A stretch of DNA of 64,000 nucleotides from Vanilla planifolia (lineage: Eukaryota > Streptophyta > Magnoliopsida > Asparagales > Orchidaceae): NCBI GenBank assembly GCA_023846275.1, contig JAIUJO010000147.1, positions 198,501 through 262,500 on the forward strand, in the 5' to 3' direction. The translations under genes and the position numbers were made by a program. The notes below the pieces were generated by a model. It saw nothing but the letters and a program-made list of their open reading frames with translations. It did not search any database and was not told the origin of the DNA. Positions 27,690 to 41,983 of the stretch are shown in pieces (position 1 is the first letter of the stretch; every line of letters starts with the position of its first letter).

Positions 27690-30400
27690 TGTTTTATTTG
27701 ATTTGGTTATATTAATAGGTAAATCAAAACCTCATTTCAAGTTGAATTTAAAATATTTTAAATTCTTTTTATTATATTTCTTTAGTTTATCTAGTTTCAA
27801 CTTTAATTAATATATTTAATAAATTTTAGAATAATAATTTTTTTGATTATTTACTTTTGTAATTTGAAGAAATCCTAATCGATGTCCAACAAAGAGAAAG
27901 CAACTGTCATTGTACAAGTCTCAATGAGCAAATTTTAATAATTTTTTTTGCATTTTTTAAATATTTTATTCACTAGGATTTTTTCTATGCAATACGATGC
28001 ATTTGAGTTCATACTTGACTTAAAAATCTAGGATGTTATAGTGGATTGCGTTAGTATCTTTAAATGTAATTATATTGTATTTTTTATCTTATTTCTTTGA
28101 AATTTATGCTTATGTTTGGTTATGTTACTATGTGACTCTAATTCTCTTCTCTTGTGCCATATACATTACTTTATTTTAATTAAATTATATTACTTCAATT
28201 TATCTCATCTCTAGTTCAATTTGTATCTTCTTAATGTAATATTTCATATTATTTATGTTATCTTAATTTTAAATTCCATAGTATCTTAGAATGCAACTTT
28301 CTTTTATTGTTATTTAATAGTTCACAATTTTTTGACTTTATTTGGTTATTTTTGTTTCTAATTATATTTTTCCTATTATATGACCATTATATCCATTTTA
28401 TTAGGTTTAATTTAATTGTTTCAATTTATCACATTTTTATTTTGATTACAATTACTTAATATTAAAATATTTTATTTTTCGTTATTTATGCTTATTTTAT
28501 TTTTTAATTTGTAATAATTTAAAACTAGCTAAAATCCAAAAAAACATTGTTGGACGTGTCTTGACTTGCTCTATCTAATTAAATATTTATTTTATTATTT
28601 TTAAATATTTTTTGGAGAGCTTTAGATCACATTGATAATTCACAACATTACACGATCTTGTGAGGATCATAAATTACAACTTTCACGAGTGATTTATCTT
28701 TTTTCTTTAAATTTTTTAACTTGATTTTGTTATCTTTCTATCTAACTCTAAGTTTCATTTTGTGTGACCTCTACATGACTTTAATTTCATTATATTATAG
28801 ACCTTCAATTTATTTCATTTCAATTTCAATAAATATTTACTTGAAATTAAAATAATAATTTATTAATATTTATGCTTATTTAATTTGCTAGTTGTAATAT
28901 TCCAAATGTTGCTTGAGTTTTATGTAATATAGTCATTTCAATATGCTAAATCAAATTAAGAATTCATTTTCATATTTTTGTGTATATTTAGTATTTATGA
29001 TTTTTTGAATCTAATCAAGTAATTTTTACTTATACCTAATTTGATGGGCAGGGATGTTTTGCTCGATCATCTTTGAATCTTATAATACAAATTTCATATA
29101 TTATTTATCCCACTTCTTAATATTTTTTGCTTTTATTTGGTCATATTAATTAATAGATGTATAGCTTTTCTATATAATACATAGATTATAAAATGAGGCA
29201 CAAATCGAAATACCTAATGAAGCATGCAAAACTTCACAAAAAAGCCTTGTAATTAATTTTTTAAATTAGGTAGAGCTCGTCTAAACGACTCTAACAACAT
29301 TAGTTTCATCTTAAACTGACTATGTTTAGAATTACTATAAATTATCAAACTCAATAAGCTTGAATTATAATAAATTATTATTTTAATATAAAGCAAATAT
29401 GTAATCATTCTAAAACGAGATAAATTAAAGCAAAGCAACAAAAGAGAAGTAATAAAAAAAAATCAAGGTGATGGAAACCTAAAATAAAGCATTTTTATTT
29501 TACTAATTGATGACTAAGGATGTTACCCTTGATCTTCAAAGTATCTTAGAATGCAACTTCCTATGAAATTTATCTTATTTCATAAATTACATTTCTTTGA
29601 TATCATCATACGTGATGTTTAAAACATTTTTAATTGGTTGAATTACATTACATCAAATTACATCATTTAGCTTTAACAAAAATATAATAATTTAGATATT
29701 TTTGCTTATTACTTTAGTAAGTTCTAGTAGTTATCAACAAAGTATAATCCAAATGAAACAAATATCATTGGATTCATCTAGTTGAGCTCAATACAATTAT
29801 GCATTTCTTTCTACATTTCTAAATTTTTTTATTTTTGTGGTGTTTTTTTTGGCTCATTTTGTGAGAGCATTTCATTCCTTATTGATTTGACAAATGACAA
29901 CATCGCACTCAATCTAATTAGTACATTGGAATGAAACCTTCATGCATAATTTTTCTAATTACTTCAAATTACTCACTTATGTTGGGTAATACGTCTATAG
30001 ATATCTAATTCTCACCCTATGTTACTTTGAAATCCCTATGTTTAGGTTATATTACATCACTTTAATTAAACCCATTTGAACATTAGAATATGTTTACTTA
30101 TTATTAAAATAATAATGTATTAATATTTATGATTAATTATTTTGCAATTTGATCTAATTTGATCAAAATTAAACCATGACCGAAGTAGCATCTTACTACT
30201 CAACTCAATGAACTCTTTCCAATTAAAATTTAATTTTTACATGTTTGAATTTTTTATTTTTTAAATTTAGCGCTAGACATAGTTATTCGTGCTTTTTCAA
30301 ATTTTTCACTTTGATTTGGTTATCACATTTTTAACTCCACTTCCCCTCTCATGAGACCTCTACATTAATTTAAATTTGTTGTTTTGAATTACCTAAATTC
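27690..30400 (+). repeat. Higher-order duplication, copy B
   Basis: This is the partner of 19,890-22,070. It contains the same sequence of diagnostic monomers, the same inverted monomer (29,165-29,503) and the same shortened monomers. After about 30,400 the collinearity with copy A becomes unclear. It retains a ~545-bp stretch (about 28,600-29,150) that is missing from copy A, including ordinary forward boxes, so copy A has the deletion. Confidence 0.78.
29165..29503 (-). repeat. Single inverted satellite monomer inside forward block (copy B)
   Basis: The orientation flips for about 340 bp, with junctions in CTTTTCTATATAATACATAG on the left and ACTAATTGATGACTAAGGA on the right. Both junctions match those of the inverted monomer at 20,824-21,150. 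The inside carries complements of the forward boxes, for example AATTATTATTTTAATATAAAGC-like words. Confidence 0.8.
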
Positions 30401-33400
30401 ATCTCATTTTTAGAGATTTTTATATGATTTTTTCATATGTTATGAGATATTTTGATTTTCACTTGATATCAATTTCAATTGTGTATTGTAATAAAACTTT
30501 TGAATATAATTTATCTTATTTGTTCAAAATTCATAGTTAATCTCATTTTAGGTTTAATATAAAAATAATTCTTTATTATTATTTATTCATTTTTAGTTTG
30601 TTAATTTTGCAATAATTCCAAATGAGGCTTAAATGAGATGAAATAATCTTCATTATAGTCATCTCAATCAGATCTATCAAATTAAATATTTATTTTTATG
30701 TTTTAATTTTTTATTTTTTAGGTTCTAACAAACTCTACATGACATTTTGATTTATTCTAAATTTTATAATGAAGGATGTAACACTAGTTTTCCTTGTCAA
30801 TATAACTATCTCCTTTCTTCAAATTTTTTAATTTGTTTGTATTTCTTTTTTACTCTAAATCTTTTCATGTGTGACCTTGAAATTATCTTAATTTTTTTAT
30901 TTTTTTTTACCAAATTTACCTCATTTAACATTTAATATATACTTACTTAATGTTAAGAAAAATACATTAATATTTATGCTTTTTTATTTAATCAATTCTC
31001 AATAATTCCAAAATTGATGTGAGATGAAACAAACATCATTAGAATTACATTAATGAGCTATACTTAGTTAAATATATATATATATAATTTAAATTTCAAA
31101 GGCTTTAGCAAGTCTTTTATGAAAATTTTTATTGGTACCTAGTTTTTCTATCACGAATGTTACACTCAATGTCCATAGTATGTTGGAGTAGGCCTTTGCT
31201 TTATCACTTTTCTCGTTTCTTCAAAAGTATTTCTTTTGTTTGTTTAAGCTACTAAGTAACTCTAAATCTTCTCTCGTATGATGTTTTTGTCATTTTGATT
31301 TGGTGGTTTTAAAATACATTTGTTTATCTTTATTATTATAATATATATAGATTTCAGATAAAAGTAATAATTTTAATTATTAGGGCTTCTGTATTCTTGT
31401 ATATTGTAATAATTCCAAATGATGTTTATTTAAGAACTAATGAATATTGTTCGAATCATCTTGATGAGCTATATCCAAAAAAAATTTAAATATTTTGAGA
31501 AGTACTTCCTTTTATGGTTGCAAATGTTTTAAGAGACATCTTGATTTCTCGTTGATTTGATGATTGATAATGTAGCATTAGAACCCCTTAGTTTCTTGTA
31601 ATGCAACTTTCAAAATTTATTTATCTCATTTCTTCAACTTTTGTGCTTTGATTTAGTTACATCAATATAAAACATCTCCTCTAGTACTACCTTTACATCT
31701 CTTTGATTTGGTTATGCTACATTAATATACACTCACTTAATATTTAAATAATAATTTATTATTATGCATAAATATTATTTTTTTAATTTTTAATAATTCC
31801 AAAAAGTCTAATAAAGATGAAATAGATATCTTTTTAGTCTCTCGTCTTGAGAAACAATATGCCATTAAATGTTTGTTTTTTTGTTATTAAATTATATTTT
31901 CTAAAGTTTTCAAATGCTTTTATAGAATTTTTATTTATATCCTTTTGACGATTAATGATGTCACACTCATTTTTCTTATTATGATGGATTACAAATTTTT
32001 ACCATAATCTATCACATTTCATAAATTAGTTTTCTTTTATTTGGCTATATTGCCAAGAACTCTATTTTTCTTCTCGTGTTACTATTACATCTTTCTAATA
32101 TTGTTATATTAAAATGTTTCAATTAATCTAATTTCAACTTTAATGTACATTTACTTATTATTAAAATAATAGTTTATTATTATTCATACTTATTTAATTT
32201 TGTAATTTGTAATAATTTGAAATAAGATCCAATTGAGATGAAATAAAAATCATTGAACTCATCTTATTGAGCAATATAAAATTAAATCTTACCTTTTTAT
32301 TTTCTATGATTTTATTAAACTTTATGAGATGTTTTGATTCATACCTAGTTTAATAGCCAAGGAAGTTATACGCAATCTCCTTAGTATCTTAGAGTTCAGA
32401 TTTTTTATATATATTTATATCATTTCTTATGCTTTTAAGCCATAACTTAGTTATATTATTATGTAGCTCTATGTCTTCACTCATTGAACCATTACATCAC
32501 CTTCAATTAGTTATATTACATCACTTAATCTCTTTTCAGCATTAATATAAATTTGAAAAATAATAAAATAATTATTTTTTATTATTTATGTTTTTTTTTT
32601 TTGTAATTTGCATTAATCCAATTGAGATCTGATCAAGAAGAAATGAATATCATTTAACTAATTTTCATGACCTCTATCATTTTAAATAACCATTTCTTCA
32701 TTATGTTACATGAAAGCTCATTAGTGTTATCGAATGAAAAGTTCCCATATAATTTGTATCATTTCTTAAAATTTATTTTTATTGGGCTGTATTACTGTGC
32801 AACTCTAAATCTTCTCTCGTTTGATCATTACATCACTTTGAATTGGTAATATTAGAGTCTTTCAACTTATTTTTTTCAACTGTAAAATATATAATGATGA
32901 AATAAAAATTTATTTTTAGTTATCCTTTTTTTGCCTTAGTAATTCAAAACATCTCCTGATTAAGTTAAAACAAATGTCATTGGACTGGTCGCTATGAGCT
33001 TTATCGAATTAAAGATTCATTTCCACATTTTTAAATATCTTTTTCAAGGGGTTTGTTGTGCTTCATGAGATATTTAAATTCATATATGATTTAGTAATTG
33101 ATGATGTTACACTTAACCTCTTATGTATCTTTGAACACAATGTTTGAGTAAAATTTCTTATTTCTAGAACTATATTATTTAAATTTATTTTTATATATTT
33201 AGTTAATATAAAAATAATGATTTACTATTATTTTTGTTTATTTATTTTGATAATTCATAATTGCAAATGAGTTTTCATTATGATAAAACAAATGTCATTA
33301 GACCGATCACATTGAGTCATATTCAATTAAATGCTAATTTTAAATATTTAAACTTTTTGTTTTATAAGGTTTTGCCAGCTTAATGAGTCATTTCAATTTG

Positions 33401-35492
33401 TTGCTTATTTAACTATTAAGCAAGTTACATTAAATCTCTTTAGTATTATGAAATGAAACTTTTGAGTATGAATTACCTCACCTCATCAAAACATTTTCTT
33501 TGATTTGGTTATATTATTAACAAACACTAATTGTCCACATGTGTTCCTTTTGCATCTTTTTAATATCACATTGGTTTAATTAATCTCATTTTGGCATTCA
33601 TATATTTTTACTTAATATTAAAGCAATAATTTTTCATAATTTGCTCTTATTTATTTTTGTAACTCACAGTAATTATGGATGTTGTCCTTTTGGGATTAAA
33701 AAATCTCATTTGACATCTCTTAAAAAGCCATATCAAGTTAAATATTAATTTTTTTTTTAATTTTGGAGTTTTTATTTCTATTATTTTGACACCCAATCTT
33801 CTTAGTATTAGAATGCAATGTTCCCATATTTATTTTATCACAACAAAAGTTTTTCTTTTTTGGTTATAATTCAATGTTACTCTAAATCTCTTCTCATTTG
33901 AGCATTACATCACCTTGATCTTCTTATATTGCATTGGCGAAACTTATTTTTTAACTTTGATAAAAACTTATGTAATATTGAAATAATAATTTTTTTATTT
34001 ACTCACATTTACTTCAATAATTTTCTTTTATGCCATCATAGACCTAATTGGGATGTAAAAAATCATCATTACACTCCTTAATGAACTTTATCCTTTTAAA
34101 TAATCATTTCTATATTCTAAATAAGTTATTTTTTTATTGGTAGCATTGAGGAGGGAATTTAAATTGTATATGATTTCATTATTCAAGATGTTACACTAGT
34201 TCTCCATTATATTTTGCAAGGTAACATTCTTATAAAATTTACAACATTTCTTCAAATATTTCATTTTAATTTGAAAATATTTTATATACTCTAAATCTTC
34301 TCTCAAGTGACATTTTGCATAACTTTGGTTGTTTACTTTGCTTTAATTTGCTCATTGAACTTGAATATTTTTTTTAATATAATAATAATAATTCTTTATT
34401 TTTTGTATTTAATAACTTTGATAATTTTAATCAATATCTAAATATGATGGTATAAATGTCATTTAAGTCATCTTAACAAGATCTATAATTAAAATGTTCA
34501 TTTCAACATTTTTAAATCTTTTAAATTTAGTAGTTTTTGCATGCTTTATGAGCCATGTTGATTTCTTCATGATTTTAATAATTAGGATATTAACACTTGA
34601 TCCTCTTATTGTCTTCGAATGCAACTTTTTAGCTTAAGTTATCTCATTTCTACAACAATTTTTCATTGACTTATTTTCATAGTTAAGCAACTCTAATTCT
34701 CATCTTGTGCTACTTTTAATTCCCTTTGATTTTACTATACAACTTTGACTCAATTATTCTTTTTTTAGCCCTAATACATACTTATTATTAAAGTAGTAAT
34801 TGCCTTTTATTTAAGCTTACTTTTTTGTTATTCATGGTAATTACACATATGGTTTGATCCAGATGAAAAAGACATCATTATGCTTATTTTGATGAGCAAA
34901 TTGAATCAAATAATAATTTTTTAATTTTCAATATTCTTACCAAACGTTTTACATCTGTATGAGACATTTTAAATGATACATCAATTAATGATCAAGGATT
35001 CTACACTAGATCTCTTTAATATTGTCAAACTACTCTTTTGAGAATAATTTATCTCAATTTTTGAAATTGTTTACATTGATTTTGTTATTTATTAGGAAAC
35101 TTTAATTGTCCTCTATGGTTACCATTACATTTTCTTTTTTTTTTATATATAATACTTCAATTAATCCTATTTTATTTTTAATATTTATTCAATTATTTTC
35201 AAGATAATAATTTATTATTATTTATTCTTATTTATTTAGGTTTTGGATATAAATTTTAAACATTGTTCCATATAGTTGAAACAAACATGGTTGGCCTCAT
35301 CTTAATGAGCAATATCCAATGGATGTTTATTTTTTATTTTTTATTTTCTCATTTTCAATTTTTCTTATTTATAACATTTTTTTCCATACCACACTTGATG
35401 ATTTAGGATGTCACAGTCAATCTCTTTACTATTTTTGAAAGAAAATTTCCCAAATAATTTATCTCATTTTTTTTAATTTTTTTGCTTTGATT

Positions 35493-36174
35493 TGCAATTT
35501 TTTTGTAACTTTAAATAACCACTTATGTGACGGTTATGTCTCCTCTATTTGGTTGGATTACGTTGCTCCAACTTCTCACTTTCTTAATTTATTTAGTACT
35601 TAAGTAATATTAAAATAAAAATTATTTGTTATTTACTATTTATTATTTATGTTTATTTATGAAAATTTGGATTAATTCTTAATAAGTCTTTATCAAGATG
35701 AAGCAAACATTTTTTGATTCACTTCATGAGATCTATCAATTTAAATATTCCTTTTAATACTTTTTTAATATTTTATTTTTTATGTGTTTGTGACACTTTA
35801 GAAGGTATTTCAATTATACCAAATTTGAAGATTGAGAAAATTACACTCAATCTTTATGACATCTTGTAATGCAACATCGTTACACAATTTATCTAATTTA
35901 TAAAAATGTTTGTCTTTGACTTGGTTCTACTAAAATGTAACTCTATAGCTTCTCTTAAGTTGCCATTACACAATTTGATTGGATAATATTATACACTTTT
36001 AATTTAACTTATTTAATCTTTAATATGTATCAGTTAATATTAAAATAAAATTTAATTTATATTTATTACTATTTTTTTTGTAATTTGAAGTATTTCAAAA
36101 TAAGATTCTATCGAGATCAAATAAACATCATTCGAGTTATCATCAGAAACACTATGCAATTAAATATTTATTTT
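35493..36174 (+). repeat. Recent segmental copy (pair of 10,614-11,310)
   Basis: This stretch is about 98% identical to the first ~690 bp of satellite beside the TG array. The match starts at GATTTGCAATTTTTTTGTAA and ends near 36,174 after ACTATGCAATTAAATATTTA. Outside these limits the two loci are only as alike as any pair of monomers. Since the flanks here are normal array on both sides, this copy is the more likely source. Confidence 0.88.
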
Positions 36175-37627
36175 TCTATTTTTAAGTATTTTACTTTATG
36201 GATTCTTTGTGCACTTTATGAAAAACTTCAATTCATACCACATTCCATAGTGAATGATGTTGTACAGATCTCCTTGATATCTTATAATGCAACTTTAACA
36301 TGGAATTTATCTCATTTCTTATGATTTTTCACATTAATTTTGATATCTTGCAATGTAACTCTAAATCTCCTTCTATGTAAGCCTTGCATTATTTGTATTT
36401 TGTTACATTACATTTCTTCAATTTAACTCATTTCAACATAAATATAAATATCTACTTAATATAAAAAAATTAATTTCTTTAACTATTCATATTGTTTTTT
36501 GTAATTTGTAGTAAGTCCAAATGAGATTTGATCGAGATGAAACAAACATCATAGGACTTGTTTTGATGTGCTTTATGAGGCATGTTGTTTCATACATGAT
36601 TTGGTGATTATGGATCATACAAGATCTCTTAAGTATCTTGGAATTTAAATTTCTTATACAATTGATCGTATTGCTTAAAAAGGTTTTTCTTTGACTTTTG
36701 TTATATTACAATGATTTTATTTATCTTCTTCAAACTTTAATATGTATTCCTCTAATATTAAAATATTAGTTTATTATATTACACTTATTAGTTTTCTAAT
36801 TTGTAAAACTTACAAGTGATGCTTTATTAAAGGAAAAAATGTTAATAAACTTATTTGAATGAGCTATATTTAATTTAATAATCATATCTATATTTTTAAA
36901 TATCTTTAGTGGTTTTAGCAGGCTTAGTGTCATCGAATACAAAATTTCCCTTCTAATTTATCTCATGTTTTTTATGTTTTTTCTTTAATTTTGTTGTATA
37001 TATAACTCAAAATCTCAACAAAAGTGATAATTACATTACTTTGAATTAGTTATATTAAATTTCTTCAATTTATTTTTAATATACCATACATAATATTAAC
37101 AAATAATTTATCATTGTTTAGGCTTATTTAATACTATAATTTTTTTTAATTCCATAACAAATTCAATCAAGATGAAAAAACATTGATGTATTCATTTCAA
37201 TAAACTCTTTACAATAAAACATTAATTTTCATATTTTGAAATATTTTTTCTAGCATTTTAGCACACTAAATTAGAGATTCCAATTTTTATTAGATTTCAT
37301 AATCCATGGTGTTCCATTCTATCTCCTTACTATTTGTAATGCAACTTTCCTTGATAATTTATATCATTTTCTCATGTTTTTTACTTTGCTTTGCATATAT
37401 TATATGTAACTCAAAATCTCCTCTCGTGTGACCTCTGCATTGCTTTGAATTTATTATATTTTCTTGCTTAAATTTATCTCCCTTCAACTTCTATATTTAT
37501 TTACTTAACATTAAGAAATATATTTATTATTCGTTTTGTGTATCTTCTTTTGTATTCTTAGTAATTCTCAAAATTCTTGATTAATAAGCTACATCTAATT
37601 AAATATTTTTTTAAGTTTTCTTACTTA

Positions 37628-37650
37628 TGTATATATATATATATATTTTC
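37628..37650. repeat. Short (TA)n tract
   Basis: An uninterrupted TA run of about 20 bp lies in the ATTTTTAAATATTTT part of a forward monomer. A similar short run is at about 31,067-31,083 in the same monomer region. Confidence 0.8.
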
Positions 37651-39599
37651 AAAAGTTTTGGTAGCTTGAACAAGAGAATTTGATATGTAACAGATTTGGT
37701 GAATGATTATGTTGCACTTTATGTCCTACCTGTATTGGAATGCAATTTTCTTATAAAAAATATCACATTTCTTCACCATGGACCTTAACATTGTCTTCAA
37801 ATTTGTACATTGAATTCCTTTTGTTTTTGTGATCCAAGCATTAATTTTTATTAACTTTAATTTCAAAATTGTTGATATTTATTTTTATTTACTTTTGAAG
37901 TTCATACTAATTCTAAATGTCATCATATTGACACATAAAAAGCATCAATGGACTCACATTGATGAGCTCTATCCAATTATTTATTTGCATGAATTTTTGA
38001 ATAATTTATTTTCTTTTTATTTTGATTTGTACCTAATCTAATTTTGTGAATGTTGCATTTTATTGAGGTAACATTAAAATAATAAATTTTCATTATGTAT
38101 GCATATTTTCATTAGGAGTCAGCAATATGTTAAGCATTGTGTGATCGAGATGAAATAAATGTCTTTAGACTTGTCTCATTGATCTATATTCAATTTTGTA
38201 ACCATTTTTTTATGTTTTTGACAATCTTTGTGAGGTATTTCTATTTGTACCATATTTGAGGATTAAGATTGTTATACTTGATCTCCGTATCATTAGAGAA
38301 TGAAACTTTCCTACATAACTTATTATGTAATTCTAAATCTTTTCTTTTGTCATGCTCACTTTGTTTTTATCTCATTTAAATTTAATATATATCTTTATTT
38401 AACATAAAAATAATAATTTATTTCTATTTTTGGATATTTACTTTGTTAATTTGTAATAATTTTAGTTAAGGTAGGTATAAAAGAATCAAAGTCATTAGAC
38501 TTGGATCAACAAGCTCTATCAAAATAAATATTATTTATTATGTTTTATATATTTTAATTTCTAGGATTTTTGTACGTTTAAGAAGGTTATTTCATGTTCT
38601 ACGTCATTTTATGATCAGGTATGTTACACTTGATCTAATCAATATCTTCTAATATAATTTTCTCAAATAATTAATTTTAATTCTTTGGAATTTTTACTTT
38701 AGCCTTGTTATATTACATTGCTTTAATTTATCTTATTATAGCTTTAATATATCTATCTTTTTAATATTAAAATAAGAAATTTTTATTATTATGTTTATTT
38801 GTATTTGTAATATGCATTAATTACAAACAAGGTTTGATCAAGGCAAAACAAATTACATTGTAGTTGTCTCACCAAGCTCTATGTAATTAAATATCCATTT
38901 ATTTATTAAGAATATTATATTATTTGGTGATTTGGTATGTTTTTATGACATTTGGATCCATACCAAATTTGCTAATCAGGAATGTTACAATAGATCTCGA
39001 TAGGAAATTTGAATACAAACTTTCTCTACAATTTGTATCATTGATATAATCACACCAAGAACTAAAAATCCCAATATAATTTATCTTAATATTTAAAAAT
39101 TTTTAATTTGAATTGGTTATGTTATTATATACCTCTAAATTCACTCTCATTTAAAGTTTTTGTTATATGAATTTGTTATATTATATTGTTTCAAATGTAC
39201 TTATTTTTCATTTATGAAATATTTGCTAAATATTAAAATAGTATTTTTATTTTTATAATGCTAATTGAATTTTATAAATTATACTCATTCAAAAGGAGAT
39301 CAAGTCATGATGAAACAAATACTACATGACTCATCTTGATGACATATATTTAACTAGATATTAATTTTTATGTTTTTAAATGTTTTTATTTTTTTAATTT
39401 CTTCAAGTTATATAAGAAATTTTTGTTTGTAAAAGATTTGATGATTGAGGATGTTACACTTGATCTCCACACTATCTCAAAATTCAAATTTGTTGTATAA
39501 TTAAATTTATTTCATTAAGTTTTCCTATGATTTCACTGTATTCATATGAAACTGCAATTCTCATCTCATCTGACCATTACATCATTTTTATTTGTTAAA

Positions 39600-40915
39600 T
39601 TATGCTAGTCAAGTTATTTGATTGTAGCTTCAATAAGTATTTACATAATACTAAAATAATTTTTTTCTATTTAAATTTTTTTTATTTTTATGATTTGTAG
39701 TATTACAAAGGTTGTACAATCAGGACAAACAAAAAATTGTTATACTCACTGCAAAGAAGCTCAATTTAATTAAACATTAAAGTTTGTAATTATAATTTTT
39801 TGTCATGTCTTGGAACTATTTATTAGAAATTTTAATTAGTAACTTTTTGGATAATCAAGGTTATTCGTCACAATCTCCTTAGAATCTTCGAAAGCAGCTT
39901 CCTCACAGAACTTTTCACATTTCTTGAAAGGTTTTCTTTGATAAAGTTTTTAGGTATGTGGTTCTAATTCTACTCTCACGTTTCGTTTACAACTTTTTTA
40001 TTTAGATATATTATATTACTTCAATTTCACTCATTTTTTGTATAGATTTAATTAATTTAGAAATAATAATTTCTTATTATTTATGCTTATATAATTTTGT
40101 AATTTGCAATAGTTTCAAATAAAATGCAATAAATATGAAAAAGTCATCATTAGACTCATCTCGATGGCCTCGATCAAATAAAAAGTTTAAATTTATATTT
40201 TAGATATTTTTATAGATTTTTGCAAGCTTTATGAGTTATTTTGAGTCATATATTTTTTTGATCAAGGATGTTATGCAAGATATTTTTGGTGTATTGGAAT
40301 CCAACTTTCTCAAGCATCTATCTCATTTTTTTAATTTTTTGTAATTATACCATTAATATATTCTAATACTCCACTAGGGTAATTCTTGAATTATTTATAT
40401 TTCATTGTATTATATTTCTTCAATTTATCTCATTTTATCTTTAATATAAATTTACTAAAAGTCATAATAATGACTTATTATAATTTAAGCTTATTTGCTA
40501 TGGTAATTTAGAATATTTTAATTGAGGACTAATCAAGACAAAAAGTAATTTGTTAAAATCACCACAATGACCTCAATAAAAATTTATGTTCATTTTTAAA
40601 TTTTTTTATATATTATTTTAAATAATTTTGGCAAACAATACTAGGCATTTTGATTCATAGTTGATGTGCTGATGGATGGAGTTACACTTTATATCCAAAG
40701 TTTCTCGGAACGAAACATCCAGTAATAATCTATCTCATTTGTTCGTCTTTTTAGCTATCATTAGTTATGTTACAATGAAACTCTAATTCTACTCAAATAT
40801 GACCTATACTTCGTTGTGATTTTTAATAATAAATTGCTTCAATTTTCTCATTTTAATTTTATTATATTCTCACTTATTATTAAAATAACAACCTTTTTAT
40901 TCATAATTTACATTA
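39600..40915 (+). repeat. Segment similar to 22,570-23,900 (third higher-order relative)
   Basis: Several consecutive monomers match copy-A-side sequence at an offset of about 17.05 kb. Examples are a TACAAAGGTTGTACAATCAGG phrase (39,704; compare 22,657), a monomer lacking the usual AGCTTTAAT word, and a GATGGATGGAGTTA phrase with CTAATAATCTATCTC (about 40,670-40,735; compare 23,600-23,680). The match ends at the orientation switch near 40,920. I cannot show that it continues to the left as a full third copy. Confidence 0.6.
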
Positions 40916-41891
40916 GTAATTCTAATAAATAATTTAGAAATATATAAACGCATATTTAATTTCATAAAGTTCATTGAGATGAGTACATTGATATTTGCTT
41001 TTATCTTGGTTGGACATTGTCTAGAATTATTATGAATTTCCAAATAAAAAATACACAAATAATACCAAAAAATATTTTATTATTAAGTAACCAAATATTA
41101 ACACTAAAATAATATTGATTGAAGAATTGTAGAGAAATCAATTTAAAGATAAGCGAAGGTCATATGATACATGATTTATAGTTACATAAATCATAATGGA
41201 AAGTTGCAATCAACGATCTATTAAAGCTCAAATTTAATATTCTTAATCATTAAACCAAGAAGGAATAGAAGTATTAAATACATCATGTAATAAGCTAAGA
41301 AAATAAAGAATTTAAAAATATAGAAATTTCTATTTAACTTGCTAAAGCTGATCAAAATGAGAACCACAATGTTTGTTTTTCCTTGATTAGACCCAATTTA
41401 GAATTACTATGAATTAAAAAATTAAATGAACATAAATAATAATAAATTGTTATTTTAGTATATATAAAATATAATTTAACACTAAAAACAGATAGATTGA
41501 AACACTACAATGTAACAAAATAAATACTATGTAATAGTCTCATGCGAGAAAAAGGTGTGTTTCGTAATGTATAAGAAAATTTAAGGAAAAAACTTAATGA
41601 AATGAGATAAATTATACAAAATTGTTACATTTAATTATGTTGAGCATACTAAGTTTAACATTCTCAACCGTCAAATAAGACGTGGAACGTAATATTTCAA
41701 TAAAAGATGCAAAACTATACAATAAAAATCATTTAAAACATATAAAAGCAAATAAGTATTTATTTAATTCGAGCTCAGTGACATGAGTGCAACTACATTT
41801 TTTGTTGTCTCAGTAAAATATAATTTGTATTTAGCATGAATTATAAAGGTGAACAAGCATAAATAGAAATAAAGTATTATTTTAATTGTTA

Positions 41892-41892
<1 letters not shown>

Positions 41893-41981
<89 letters not shown>
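41893..41981. repeat. (TA)n microsatellite, ~88 bp
   Basis: A perfect TA run of about 88 bp replaces the AAATATATATT word that follows TTATTTTAAT in reverse monomers. It produces a chance minus-strand frame of Tyr-Ile repeats, which is not a gene. Confidence 0.97.

Positions 41982-41983
<2 letters not shown>

Larger units (their letters stand above)
19790..40925 (+). repeat. AT-rich ~420-bp satellite, block 3, forward orientation (longest block)
   Basis: This is about 21 kb of forward monomers with the same ordered boxes as block 1. It is interrupted by two short inverted monomers (20,824-21,150 and 29,165-29,503) and one foreign insert (26,188-26,490). Part of the block is itself duplicated at about 8 kb spacing, as listed separately. 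Many monomers have lost segments, so spacing varies more than in block 1. No gene is visible; open frames up to 79 codons carry no motif. Confidence 0.9.

Noticed and set aside
40900-40960. Large palindrome or hairpin at the 40.92-kb orientation switch
   Set aside because: The sequences on the two sides come from different monomer positions and are not mirror images, so this is an inversion join and not a fold-back.
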